Source of the DNA: Nitrosopumilus sp. D6
GTDB lineage: Archaea > Thermoproteota > Nitrososphaeria > Nitrososphaerales > Nitrosopumilaceae
NCBI GenBank assembly: GCA_003724325.1
Contig: RHFD01000025.1
Coordinates: 1 to 33,469, forward strand
Direction of reading: 5' to 3'
Length of the DNA: 33,469 nt
Shown here one piece after another: positions 22,680-29,925 of this stretch (its first letter is position 1; every line of letters starts with the position of its first letter). The position numbers and the translations under genes are program-made. The notes beneath the pieces were generated by a model. That model was not told where the DNA came from, searched no databases, and saw only the letters and a list, made by a program, of their open reading frames with translations.

Positions 22680-23947
22680 GGCAGATCCCTCGGGTCAGTT
22701 ATCTTGCCAGTCACTGCAGATGCAGCAGCTACAAGCGGGGAGGCAAGATACGTCTGCGATTCCACATGGCCCATGCGCCCCGGAAAGTTCCTGTTTGTAG
22801 TGCTGATGCATATCTCGTCTTTTGCAAGCACGCCCATGTGCGCCCCGCAGCAGGCTCCGCATGTAGGCGGGCCAATAGTAGCTCCTGCATCAAGGAATAT
22901 GCTCAACAGGCCGTTTTCCATTGCGCGCCTGTATATCGAGATGGCAGCAGGCAGTATCTCTGTTCTTATCCTCACCTTTCTTCCCTTGAGTATTCTTGCA
23001 ACAGCCACTAAATCCTCGTACTTTGCGCCAGTGCACGAGCCAATGTACGACTTGTCAAGCTCTACAGTGGGCGCCTCGCGCACAGGCTTTGTATTTTCAG
23101 GTGAGAACGGCTCTGCGACTAGCGGTTCTAGTTTTTCTGCCTCGTACTCGAATCTCTTTGCATACTGCGCGTCTGCGTCCCCGGTGACGGGGTTTATGTT
23201 TGTGGCCCCGCGCGACTCGAGGTATTGTATTGTCTTTTGATCCGGCTCTACAATGCCGCACTTTGCGCCAGCTTCTGTAGTCATGTTGCACAGGGTGAGC
23301 CTGCTCTGTACTGACATTGCATCAATTCCGGGCCCGCCAAACTGCATGGCCCTGTATGCCCCGCCGTCAGTACCTATCTCGCCGATTATGTGCAGTATGA
23401 GATCCTTTGCCATTATGTGATCCGGGAGCTTGGCATCTAGGTGGAAATAGTACGTCTCTGGCACGCGGAACCATATGCGGCCGTGTAGCAGCACGTATGC
23501 AATGTCTGTATGCCCAAGCCCGCATGCAAAGGCGCCCAGCGCGCCAGTTGTGTTTGTGTGCGAGTCACCTCCCACATACACATCACCGGGCATCACCATG
23601 GCCTCCTCGTGTGATATGGTGTGGCAGATTCCGTACTGGCCCATGCCGTATCTAAAGTGCCTGCCAATGTTATATTTTTTGACAAACGCGGTAAGCTTGG
23701 AGATGTTTTCTGCAGATATCTTTTCTGCAGACGGTACAAAGTGATCCTCTGCTACCCAGACGCGGGACGGATCCCACAGCTTTTCTGTGTCTATTCCCTG
23801 CTTTTGGAGCTTTTCAAAGACCTTTATGACTCCGGGGCCAGACACGTCGTGCATCATTACCTTGTCCACATTTGCAAATGTGACATCACCAGGCGATATG
23901 GAGCTTTTACCTGATGCGCGCGCCAGAATCTTTTCTGTAATGTTCAT
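22676..23947 (-). CDS. Archaeal-type isopropylmalate/homoaconitate dehydratase large subunit
   Basis: The 423-residue aconitase-fold protein has the archaeal HacA/LeuC2 length. MNITEKILARASGKSSISPGD is the typical start and MMHDVSGPG the early substrate motif. Cluster cysteines are in SYIGSCTGAKYEDL and PPTCGACCGAHMG. With the following small subunit it should act on homoaconitate (lysine through the LysW route) or isopropylmalate. It is the first gene of the four-gene block, with a TATA-like TTTTAATC 24-33 bases upstream, divergent from cofE. Confidence 0.88.
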   Translation of the reverse strand: MNITEKILARASGKSSISPGDVTFANVDKVMMHDVSGPGVIKVFEKLQKQGIDTEKLWDPSRVWVAEDHFVPSAEKISAENISKLTAFVKKYNIGRHFRYGMGQYGICHTISHEEAMVMPGDVYVGGDSHTNTTGALGAFACGLGHTDIAYVLLHGRIWFRVPETYYFHLDAKLPDHIMAKDLILHIIGEIGTDGGAYRAMQFGGPGIDAMSVQSRLTLCNMTTEAGAKCGIVEPDQKTIQYLESRGATNINPVTGDADAQYAKRFEYEAEKLEPLVAEPFSPENTKPVREAPTVELDKSYIGSCTGAKYEDLVAVARILKGRKVRIRTEILPAAISIYRRAMENGLLSIFLDAGATIGPPTCGACCGAHMGVLAKDEICISTTNRNFPGRMGHVESQTYLASPLVAAASAVTGKITDPRDLP

Positions 23948-23970
23948 GACTGCAAATGCGTAGAGCGCCG

Positions 23971-24000
23971 ATTAAAAGCTTTTTCAAAACAGTAAAAAGC
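23971..24000. promoter_or_regulatory. Divergent promoters between the dehydratase block and cofE
   Basis: Minus-strand AGCTTTTAAT (23971-23980) lies 24-33 bases before the dehydratase ATG at 23947. Plus-strand TAAAAAGC (about 23993-24000) lies 22-29 bases before ATG 24022 of cofE. Confidence 0.4.
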
Positions 24001-24021
24001 ACAGATACACCCTGTGTATTT

Positions 24022-24792
24022 ATGCTTGGTATAATTCCACTAGAGGCAAAAAGGGCAGTTCCTGGGACGGATATATTTGCCGGGCTGTGTGAATCGCTAA
24101 AGGGGGCAGGACACGTGATAAAAGACGGCGATGTGCTAGTAGTATCTACAAAGTACGTCTCGTGCTCGCAGGGAAGAATCCTAAGACTTGATAATATCAG
24201 GCCATCAGGTGCGGGAAGAGACATGTCTAAAAAATACAGGCTTGATCCCGGGATGGCAGAAATAATATCAAGAGAGTCAGACTTTGTGTTTGGCGGGATT
24301 GGCGGATTTGTCATTACCATGTCTGCAGGAATAATGGCGCCAAATGCTGGAATTGACGGCTCTAATGCCGGGCAGGGCTTGGCAGTATTGTACCCAGAGG
24401 ACTCGTACCTTGCAGCAGAGCAGCTGCGCAGAAAAATATTCCTACACATGGGGGTTCATGCCGGGGTAATTCTTGCAGACAGCAGGCTGATGCCGGCAAG
24501 GGTTGGTACGTCCGGCGTGGCAGTTGCATGCGCGGGAATGGAGCCGGTGGCAGACTCTAGGGCGCGCCCCGACCTTGACGGGCGACCACTAAAGGTGACG
24601 TTTCAGGCAACTGCAGACAACCTTGCATCCATTGCAAACTATGAGATGGGCGAGGCAGCAGAGTCCAGGCCGTTTGTAATAGTGAGGGACTCTGGGGTGG
24701 CGCTCACCGACAGACGCCTAGTACCATCAGAGACTGCCGTGCATCCAGAGCAGTGTGTGTATGTGCGCGGGCTAGGCAGAAAGCCAAGCTGA
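24022..24792 (+). CDS. cofE: Coenzyme F420-0:L-glutamate ligase (CofE)
   Basis: The protein adds glutamate to F420-0 using GTP. From ATG 24022 it reads LGIIPLEAKRAVPGTDIFAGL, the usual CofE start. VIKDGDVLVVSTKYVSCSQGRI, then the GFVITMSAGIMAPNAGIDGSNAGQG metal/GTP region, and VGVAIACAGMEP-like GTSGVAVACAGMEPV follow. It is 256 residues from that start, or 278 from ATG 23956. I prefer 24022 because the family begins there and a TATA-like element then has leaderless spacing, whereas 23956 would leave 8 bases between divergent genes. Confidence 0.9.
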   Translation: MLGIIPLEAKRAVPGTDIFAGLCESLKGAGHVIKDGDVLVVSTKYVSCSQGRILRLDNIRPSGAGRDMSKKYRLDPGMAEIISRESDFVFGGIGGFVITMSAGIMAPNAGIDGSNAGQGLAVLYPEDSYLAAEQLRRKIFLHMGVHAGVILADSRLMPARVGTSGVAVACAGMEPVADSRARPDLDGRPLKVTFQATADNLASIANYEMGEAAESRPFVIVRDSGVALTDRRLVPSETAVHPEQCVYVRGLGRKPS

Positions 24793-24821
24793 GGCTCTTG
24801 TGTATTGTAAAACTGTAAAGA

Positions 24822-25388
24822 TTATATAGAATTTTCATCTTGGACAGGAAAATTGTTATCTTTTAGAACTTTGAACGAGTCTGTTACGTCCTTTTTGGTA
24901 AATCCCGCATCAGGCTTTAATGCAGTCAGTCTCTTGTAGACAAATTCAGCGTCATATCTGCCTTCAAACCGCATCTGCATGTCGGCAAGATAATGCACGG
25001 ATGCTAGCAGTTCTAGTTCCCTGGGTTTTTTGTCCTTTATGAAAAGTATGATAGAGTCTAGTGTCTTGTCAAACTTTGGTGGAAAATCCCTGAAATCCGG
25101 GAAATTACCTTTGTTGTATTTCATGTTTTTAATGACGGCTTCTGGTTTTTGGGTATGAATATCATTTATCCTGATCTTGTCCATATACATGAAATCTGCT
25201 ACGATGTGCTGAACCTCGCCACTAAAGGGGCCATAGTCAGCCCACTTGTAGTAAAAGCGCCCGTGACTCCGGGTGAAAAAATAAATGCTCTTTTGCAGGG
25301 CCTTTTTGCCCGGCATTCCACCCATCGTATCTGTGGCCTTTTGAACCAGACGTAAGACAATGTCCTTGTCATCAAACAGATCTACCAT
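24822..25388 (-). CDS. YwgA/Panacea (DUF4065)-like protein
   Basis: The 188-residue protein contains GKKALQKSIYFFTRSHGRFYYKWADYGPFSGEVQHIVADF at about residues 27-66. The order LQK-(I)YF...Y-x-W-x2-YGP-(F/Y)S-x-E is the core of the YwgA / Panacea fold. Panacea proteins are versatile antitoxins in bacterial toxin-antitoxin pairs, and YwgA proteins are of unknown function. The rest is helical and charged. The gene is more AT-rich than its neighbours, stands alone, and no toxin-like partner is adjacent. Assignment rests on motif memory, not a search. Confidence 0.55.
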   Translation of the reverse strand: MVDLFDDKDIVLRLVQKATDTMGGMPGKKALQKSIYFFTRSHGRFYYKWADYGPFSGEVQHIVADFMYMDKIRINDIHTQKPEAVIKNMKYNKGNFPDFRDFPPKFDKTLDSIILFIKDKKPRELELLASVHYLADMQMRFEGRYDAEFVYKRLTALKPDAGFTKKDVTDSFKVLKDNNFPVQDENSI

Positions 25389-25539
25389 TTCAGATTATCA
25401 CATCTATTTGATAGACCCAAGTTAAATCTTGCATCGTCAACTTGTCACAATCCGCACTATTACTGTCTGCAGTACACTGCATTATTTACGCCTCAGATCC
25501 TGCGCTCCTTTAAATAAAGGAATCCTAGTGGGCAGATTA
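25389..25539. promoter_or_regulatory. Divergent promoter region with a leaderless TATA box
   Basis: Plus-strand TTTAAATAA at 25510-25518 is centred 26 bases before ATG 25540. The minus side toward the YwgA-like gene is AT-rich without one clear best TATA. Confidence 0.45.
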
Positions 25540-26091
25540 ATGGAGTACCTCACCACATACCCAAAGACCATATCATTTCTTGACGGACTAAAGCACAAGA
25601 TAGGAGTGGATGGCAAGGGCGTAGAGCAGTTGCACATTGTGGTGAAAAAAAGCTTTGAAGAGCTGACAGGAATATTTGCGCAAGAGGGATTTACAAAGGT
25701 AAAATTTGAGCGCAAGCAGCCAGAGCAGATAGGCAGCGGGCTGAATCTAAAGCTCAAAAAACCCTGGGAGATGCACATCAGGATGGTCGACCTCAAAAAG
25801 GGACTAATAGGAATACACGCAGAAGTAGAAGTCTCTAGGGACTATCTGCAGCACCTCTTCTCGCAGAGGACACCTGTCATATACGAGGTAGAAGAAATTC
25901 TAAAAAAATACCAGGTCGAGTACAGCATTTGGCATGACAGGGTCAAAAAGAGCGTACTTGACATTGTGGATAACTATCGTGTCAGGCTTGCCACTCCGAG
26001 CATACCGGTATTTGCATGGAAGCCGATGCTCTTTGTAATAGGCACCATTGTGACCATATACGGCTGGAAGTATTTTAACACGATATTATAA
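25540..26091 (+). CDS. Tail-anchored membrane protein, unrecognised
   Basis: The product is 183 residues from ATG 25540 (MEYLTTYPKTISFLDGLK), chosen over the ORF start because of the TATA spacing. The soluble part is mixed alpha/beta: FEELTGIFAQEGFTKVKFERK, then KKPWEMHIRMVDLKKGLIGIHAEVEVSRDYLQHL. The C-terminus has one hydrophobic helix (PMLFVIGTIVTIYGW, about residues 163-178) followed by KYFNTIL, giving a tail-anchored layout with the domain in the cytoplasm. I do not recognise the family. Confidence 0.7.
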   Translation: MEYLTTYPKTISFLDGLKHKIGVDGKGVEQLHIVVKKSFEELTGIFAQEGFTKVKFERKQPEQIGSGLNLKLKKPWEMHIRMVDLKKGLIGIHAEVEVSRDYLQHLFSQRTPVIYEVEEILKKYQVEYSIWHDRVKKSVLDIVDNYRVRLATPSIPVFAWKPMLFVIGTIVTIYGWKYFNTIL

Positions 26092-26092
26092 T

Positions 26093-26413
26093 CTAGATAC
26101 CAAGTGACTCTGCCTTGCTTATCTCTAGGAACACCTTGTCACCTACTGCAAGACCCATGTCCTTGTACTCGTGCATATCTAGCTTTATCTGCGTGACACC
26201 TAGCGGAGCACCAGGACCCCCCATGCCTGAAAGCATCTTGTTGAGATCCTTCATCATGTCGTTCATGTTTGTAAAGCCCATGACCTTTGGACTAGATGGA
26301 TTGGCAAGTCCCGTGCTTTCTGTCATGTCCTTGATTGAGGAGAGCGATACTAGGACGTATGGCGCGGCATCGGGAGCGGCATCTATGCTCTTTACCACAA
26401 ACTCTTTTTTCAT
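26093..26413 (-). CDS. Small soluble protein, unrecognised
   Basis: The 106-residue protein has two beta-rich ends (KKEFVVKSIDAAP; GVTQIKLDMHEYKDMGLAVGDKVFLEI) joined by a methionine-rich middle (GFTNMNDMMKDLNKMLSGMGGPG). The C-terminal half reads like a small OB/SH3-type strand set. It has no membrane segment. A symmetric TATA box (26432-26443) is centred 25 bases upstream of its ATG. It ends one base from the convergent tail-anchored gene. Looks like a conserved thaumarchaeal hypothetical; no function assigned. Confidence 0.7.
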   Translation of the reverse strand: MKKEFVVKSIDAAPDAAPYVLVSLSSIKDMTESTGLANPSSPKVMGFTNMNDMMKDLNKMLSGMGGPGAPLGVTQIKLDMHEYKDMGLAVGDKVFLEISKAESLGI

Positions 26414-26431
26414 GTACTAGACCTGAATCTC

Positions 26432-26443
26432 ATTATATATAAT
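26432..26443. promoter_or_regulatory. Palindromic TATA box ATTATATATAAT
   Basis: Perfectly symmetric. On the minus strand it serves the ATG at 26413 (19-30 bases). On the plus strand it would start transcription near 26463, at the edge of a hairpin-rich stretch. Confidence 0.5.
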
Positions 26444-26462
26444 GTTAAGGCAGGAAGCATTT

Positions 26463-26565
26463 GCAGTCTGGAATCCCTGCTAGGCAGCCTGCTCGCAGAC
26501 TGGCGTGATCCCGGGATCGCCGATAAGGAACCGGTCTAACACGAGAGTCACTGGCAGTTTTTTTG
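26463..26565 (+). ncRNA. Possible small structured RNA (weak)
   Basis: Downstream of the symmetric TATA box the plus strand has a hairpin CAGTCTG / CAGACTG (26464-26502). A near-perfect palindrome GGCGTGATCC-CGGGATCGCC follows (26502-26521), and then a T7 tract near 26557-26564 that could terminate transcription. No ORF covers it. Promoter, folds and T-tract in the right order are suggestive only. Confidence 0.25.
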
Positions 26566-26639
26566 AGATTAATTTAACAGGTCTCTTATTTTGAAGCGAA
26601 TCACGGCTACATGACTAGACTCTGGGATAGCAGCAAAGA

Positions 26640-26738
26640 TGGCGCCGGGAGGGAGATTTGAACTCCCGTTCCCTTGCGAGAACGCGCTTTATGGCATTGT
26701 TTCCAGGCGCGCGCCCTACCAGGCTAGGCGACCCCGGC
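26640..26738 (-). tRNA. tRNA-Ser(GGA) with a 12-nt intron, CCA encoded
   Basis: On the minus strand: acceptor GCCGGGG pairs with TCCCGGC (one G-T pair), discriminator G, and CCA encoded at 26640-26642. The D arm is GCC / GGC around TAGCCTGGTAG, and the anticodon stem CGCGC / GCGCG. The anticodon loop is 19 nt and starts CT-GGA-A. There is a long variable arm (GTTCTC-GCAA-GGGAAC) and a T arm GGGAG-TTCAAAT-CTCCC. The long variable arm and GGA anticodon give serine. Removing 12 nt after position 37 restores a 7-nt loop. A TATA box (26774-26783) lies upstream. Confidence 0.95.
26689..26700 (-). other. tRNA-Ser intron (12 nt, canonical 37/38 site)
   Basis: Minus-strand ACAATGCCATAA interrupts the anticodon loop after A37; repeated A residues leave the exact edges ambiguous by one or two bases. 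Intron CCA can pair with TGG of the anticodon loop as a short central helix of a bulge-helix-bulge, but the distal helix is minimal. Confidence 0.8.
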
Positions 26739-26773
26739 ACAAGTCTTTCGACTGTCACTATCGCATAGAGCTC

Positions 26774-26783
26774 ATTATATAAC
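26774..26783 (-). promoter_or_regulatory. TATA box of the tRNA-Ser gene
   Basis: Minus-strand GTTATATAAT, 36-45 bases before the mature 5' end, giving a short 5' leader for RNase P to remove. Confidence 0.55.
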
Positions 26784-26792
26784 ATGTTGGAA

Positions 26793-27215
26793 CTAGCGCG
26801 AGACAGTTACCGTGGCAGAGGCCCTCGGAGTACCCACCACTATCTTGTAGATGCCATCAGGTACTTGCTTGCCGGAATCATTTGTCTGGTTCCATTCCAT
26901 GTCGGCGCTCTCCCCCGGCCCGAGGCTCTGCGCGTCACTGCCGCGGTCAGGCTTGTAAATTCCAATGCCGGACAGATCAGTTACAGACCACCCAAGTGAG
27001 GAATCCTCAAAATATAGTTTTACTGTACCAGTGTTTACAATCAAAAACGCCACGCCTTCTCCTGGCGCATACACGTCTCTTTCTGGTAGAATTGTAACTG
27101 ACGGTCCGTCTACAAACAGTGGCGCCGTGTTTTTTACACTTTCTAGATACACCCCAAATAATAGCGCAGAGACTACTCCCACAGATATGAATGCCACCAA
27201 GCTTTTTGCAAGCAA
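26793..27215 (-). CDS. Membrane-anchored Ig-like (BsuPI-like) protein
   Basis: The 140-residue protein starts with a signal anchor (LAKSLVAFISVGVVSALLFGVYL, about residues 2-24) and then has a beta-sandwich domain. VTILPERDVYAPGEGVAFLIVNTGTVKLYFEDSSLGWSVTDLSGIGIY and the end GPGESADMEWNQTNDSGKQVPDGIYKIVVG resemble the BsuPI/FixG-type Ig fold (N-T-G, W-N-Q, Y-x-I). It likely faces the outside. It starts at TTG 27215, overlapping the last 14 codons of the Cbf5 gene, so it ends the spc-type operon. The role is unknown. Confidence 0.7.
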   Translation of the reverse strand: MLAKSLVAFISVGVVSALLFGVYLESVKNTAPLFVDGPSVTILPERDVYAPGEGVAFLIVNTGTVKLYFEDSSLGWSVTDLSGIGIYKPDRGSDAQSLGPGESADMEWNQTNDSGKQVPDGIYKIVVGTPRASATVTVSR

Positions 27216-28165
27216 TCTACTGTGTTTGGCGCCATTATTATTCTCCTTGTCTCAAAGGCATGCCCTCTTGTTGCATCGCGTATCTCATCTTCGGACATGC
27301 TTGCCTCTGCAAGCGCCACTGCCTCGCCTTTCTGCGTGTATACTGCCACGAGATCCCCCTTTTTGAGCATCCCAGTCACCTGGAGCACCCCCGGCACTGC
27401 CAGCTGCGCCCCGTGGCATAGAGCATCTACTGCAGAGTCGCGAATCACCACCGTCTTTATCTCGCTGAATGCGTCCTCGACTGGCCTTATCATGGAAGAG
27501 AGCCTGCTGCCGTCCCCGTCCTTCCAGAGCGCAAACGCGTTTGCAAGCTCGTGCAGCGTTACAAGCCCATCTGACTCGTAGAACTGGTTTACCCTCGTCC
27601 TCCGCAGCTCTATCATCGTGGCTCCAGGCCCGAGCACCTCGCCTATGTCATAGTAGAGCTTGCGAATGTATGTGCCTGACTCGCAGACTATCCTAGTTAG
27701 CAATAGCCGCTCCTTTCTCTCCAGTATCTCCAGCTCGTGGATGGTTCTGATTCTAGTCTGCCTTGATACTGCCGAGCGCTGCGGCGGCCTCTGGTATATG
27801 GGGCCAGAAAACATCGAGACTATCTCTGCAAGCCGCTCCTTTGAGGGAAGCGTGTGCACGCGCCCGAGCGCGTGGTACTCTTTTGGCCCCAAAAGCAGCA
27901 CGCCTAGAGCCTTTGTCGCCTCGCCGAGTCCCAGCGGCAGCACACCGGACACCTGCGGATCAAGTGTACCACTGTGTCCTGCCTTTTGAATTCCCAAGAG
28001 ACGCTTGGTCCATGCCACTGTCTCGTGGCTTGTCGGGCCCGGCGGCTTGTCAAGCAGCACTATTCCATAGTCAAGCAGCTGCTCAATGCTCCTCTTCTCG
28101 GGAGGCGTCCCGTAGGAATGATCCGTGATATCCTGGTCCAGCTCTACTAGATCCCTTGTATTCAT
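27173..28165 (-). CDS. truB: tRNA/rRNA pseudouridine synthase Cbf5 (TruB family)
   Basis: The 330-residue catalytic subunit of the H/ACA sRNP. YGIVLLDKPPGPTSHETVAWTKRLLG and the catalytic aspartate segment KAGHSGTLDPQVSGVLPLGLG are at about residues 33-77, and YIRKLYYDIGEVLG at about 170. The C-terminal PUA domain (AVDALCHGAQLAVPGVL through LVAVYTQKGEAVALA) is at about 240-320. It converts uridine to pseudouridine in rRNA, guided by H/ACA RNAs, and at tRNA U55. It overlaps cmk by ATGA at the end of the spc operon, its usual archaeal place. Confidence 0.95.
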   Translation of the reverse strand: MNTRDLVELDQDITDHSYGTPPEKRSIEQLLDYGIVLLDKPPGPTSHETVAWTKRLLGIQKAGHSGTLDPQVSGVLPLGLGEATKALGVLLLGPKEYHALGRVHTLPSKERLAEIVSMFSGPIYQRPPQRSAVSRQTRIRTIHELEILERKERLLLTRIVCESGTYIRKLYYDIGEVLGPGATMIELRRTRVNQFYESDGLVTLHELANAFALWKDGDGSRLSSMIRPVEDAFSEIKTVVIRDSAVDALCHGAQLAVPGVLQVTGMLKKGDLVAVYTQKGEAVALAEASMSEDEIRDATRGHAFETRRIIMAPNTVDCLQKAWWHSYLWE

Positions 28166-28722
28166 AACAGTGCCCTTACCTCTCTTGCTGCCTTGCCTAT
28201 CACCTGCTGCGCCCCCAAATCATCAGTGTCTATAATTATATCAAAGACAGACTTGTCTCCCCCAAAGTCAAAGCCGTACAGGTTCTTGTAGAGGCTTCTA
28301 TTCCTATCAAAGCGCCTTTTGGTTACCTCGTATGCCTCTTCTGGTGTCATGTTGTCGCGCGACTGCATCCTCTTTGTGCTGCTAGTATGTGAGCCATCCA
28401 GCCAGATCTTGATTCCGCCGCGCACAAGCCACGGCAGCGTATAGCTGGTAATCACCATTGTGCCAAATTCGTAAAGCTTTGCAAGACGCTCATCAAGTCT
28501 CTTGTCAAATTCCGGATTCTCCTCGCGCCGGGAGAGAAACTGCATTCCCTGTTTTGTGTCCCACCAGTCATCCCCCGAGGGCTCAAAGCCCTCCTCTGCT
28601 GCCATCTCCTTTAGTACATCGCCACCACTCAGATAGTCTAGTCCAAACTCTGCGGCAAGTCCCTTTGCGACTGTCGTCTTGCCCACTGCCGGCGGTCCGG
28701 AGATAACTATCGATGCTGTCAA
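28162..28722 (-). CDS. cmk: Archaeal cytidylate kinase
   Basis: The 186-residue kinase phosphorylates CMP/dCMP with ATP. The P-loop is ISGPPAVGKTTVAKGLA (residues 7-23), followed by the substrate-binding LDYLSGGDVLKEMA and the archaeal RDNMTPEEAYEVTKRR lid region. It starts at TTG 28722, overlapping the DUF106 stop (TTGA). Confidence 0.92.
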   Translation of the reverse strand: MTASIVISGPPAVGKTTVAKGLAAEFGLDYLSGGDVLKEMAAEEGFEPSGDDWWDTKQGMQFLSRREENPEFDKRLDERLAKLYEFGTMVITSYTLPWLVRGGIKIWLDGSHTSSTKRMQSRDNMTPEEAYEVTKRRFDRNRSLYKNLYGFDFGGDKSVFDIIIDTDDLGAQQVIGKAAREVRALL

Positions 28723-29336
28723 GTGCCCATTGTAGTCTTTGTAAGTTTCATTATGATTCCGCTAAAGGCAATAGAGGACAAAAAGTACCACGCCCACAGG
28801 TATAGCGCGTTTTCCTCCTCGCAGACATGTGTAGTGTCTGCTGCCTGCTCTGCAGTGCAAGTTAACTGGAAAAAGTCGCCGGGAATCACGTTGAGTGATA
28901 TGGGGGATAGCGCGACAGTATATGAGAATAGAAACGGGAGTACAAAGTAAAATATCAGTATCAGTGGCACAAACGTAATCATCATGGGCCTCATGTTCAT
29001 CTGCATCATCTCCATTGACATCTTGTTCATGTATGAGGACTTTTTGCTCAGCTCGTTTATCTTTTCCTGATTTTTTGATCTCATTGCAGACATGCGCTCT
29101 TTTTGCCACGCCTTTGTCTCCTTCATTATTCTACTGAGCTTTACCTGGTCGACCATCTTTTTGCGGACGCCGGCATTAAACAAGTTGAGCAGTATGCCAA
29201 ATCCTGACACGGTAAACATTGAGAGTATTAGCCCCTGTACTATCGGATCGGCGCTTCCAAGGGCGCCCCTCTCCCCACCGAGAAAGTCAAGCTGCAAAAA
29301 TATCTCTGATAAAGAGGTAAATACTCCGAGGTCCAT
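28719..29336 (-). CDS. DUF106 / EMC3-like Oxa1-superfamily membrane protein
   Basis: The 205-residue protein has a first hydrophobic helix near residues 30-52 (GLILSMFTVSGFGILLNLF) and a long basic coiled coil (KMVDQVKLSRIMKETKAWQKERMSAMRSKNQEKINEL). A methionine-rich stretch (MNKMSMEMMQMNMRP) leads into two more transmembrane helices (MMITFVPLILIFYFVLPFLF, YLWAWYFLSSIAFSGIIM). This is the DUF106/TMCO1/EMC3 layout of Oxa1-type insertases that help insert membrane proteins. The location right after secY and adkA agrees with a role beside the translocon. Confidence 0.9.
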   Translation of the reverse strand: MDLGVFTSLSEIFLQLDFLGGERGALGSADPIVQGLILSMFTVSGFGILLNLFNAGVRKKMVDQVKLSRIMKETKAWQKERMSAMRSKNQEKINELSKKSSYMNKMSMEMMQMNMRPMMITFVPLILIFYFVLPFLFSYTVALSPISLNVIPGDFFQLTCTAEQAADTTHVCEEENALYLWAWYFLSSIAFSGIIMKLTKTTMGT

Positions 29337-29337
29337 C

Positions 29338-29925
29338 TTACAGCCCTATTGCCCCCATTATCTTTTCAGTCGCCGCCTCTACCTTGCCCTCTCCATTGAG
29401 CACGTGCTTTACTGGCGAGCCCGTAATGACTGCGCATGCAGATATCATGCCTGACTGTATGTCAAGCTCCTTTTTTATGTTGGCAAGTGTTATCTTGTCC
29501 CTGCTTCTCGTACTGTCTTTCATCCTCCTGTTGTAGATCTCCTCAGGCTTTGCAGATACAGAGACAAAGTTAGTCGGCTTTATTATCTTGAGGACGTGGT
29601 CTGGCAGCCCCGGATAGTATCCTTCTGGCGAGTTGATAAAGGCGTGCGTGTCCACTATTACCACCTGCTCTGTCCTCTCTGCAATCTGTTTTGCGGCAAT
29701 CGTCTGCAGGCGCTGCTGCTCTGATACTGGCAGCTTGCGGAGCTTGTCACGGTTATCTGTACCGCTCTTTTTTGCCACCTCGAACATGAGCGTGCCAAAG
29801 CTGATAACGCAGACGCTCCTGTCGCGATCCTTGATGGCATCTACAATCCTGGAGAGCAGCGTGGTCTTTCCCACCCCTGGTATACCCACCAGTACAACCA
29901 GTTTATTTTCTGCCAAGCAGAGCAC
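29338..29925 (-). CDS. adkA: Archaeal adenylate kinase AdkA
   Basis: The 195-residue enzyme balances ATP, ADP and AMP. The P-loop VLVGIPGVGKTTLLSRI is at about residues 11-27, and VDTHAFINSPEGYYPGLP is the AMP-side motif of the archaeal AdkA family. The ORF start is GTG at 29925, overlapping secY by 23 bases; TTG 29916 (LAENKLVVLVGIPG) gives the usual shorter N-terminus and may be the real start. Confidence 0.92.
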   Translation of the reverse strand: MLCLAENKLVVLVGIPGVGKTTLLSRIVDAIKDRDRSVCVISFGTLMFEVAKKSGTDNRDKLRKLPVSEQQRLQTIAAKQIAERTEQVVIVDTHAFINSPEGYYPGLPDHVLKIIKPTNFVSVSAKPEEIYNRRMKDSTRSRDKITLANIKKELDIQSGMISACAVITGSPVKHVLNGEGKVEAATEKIMGAIGL

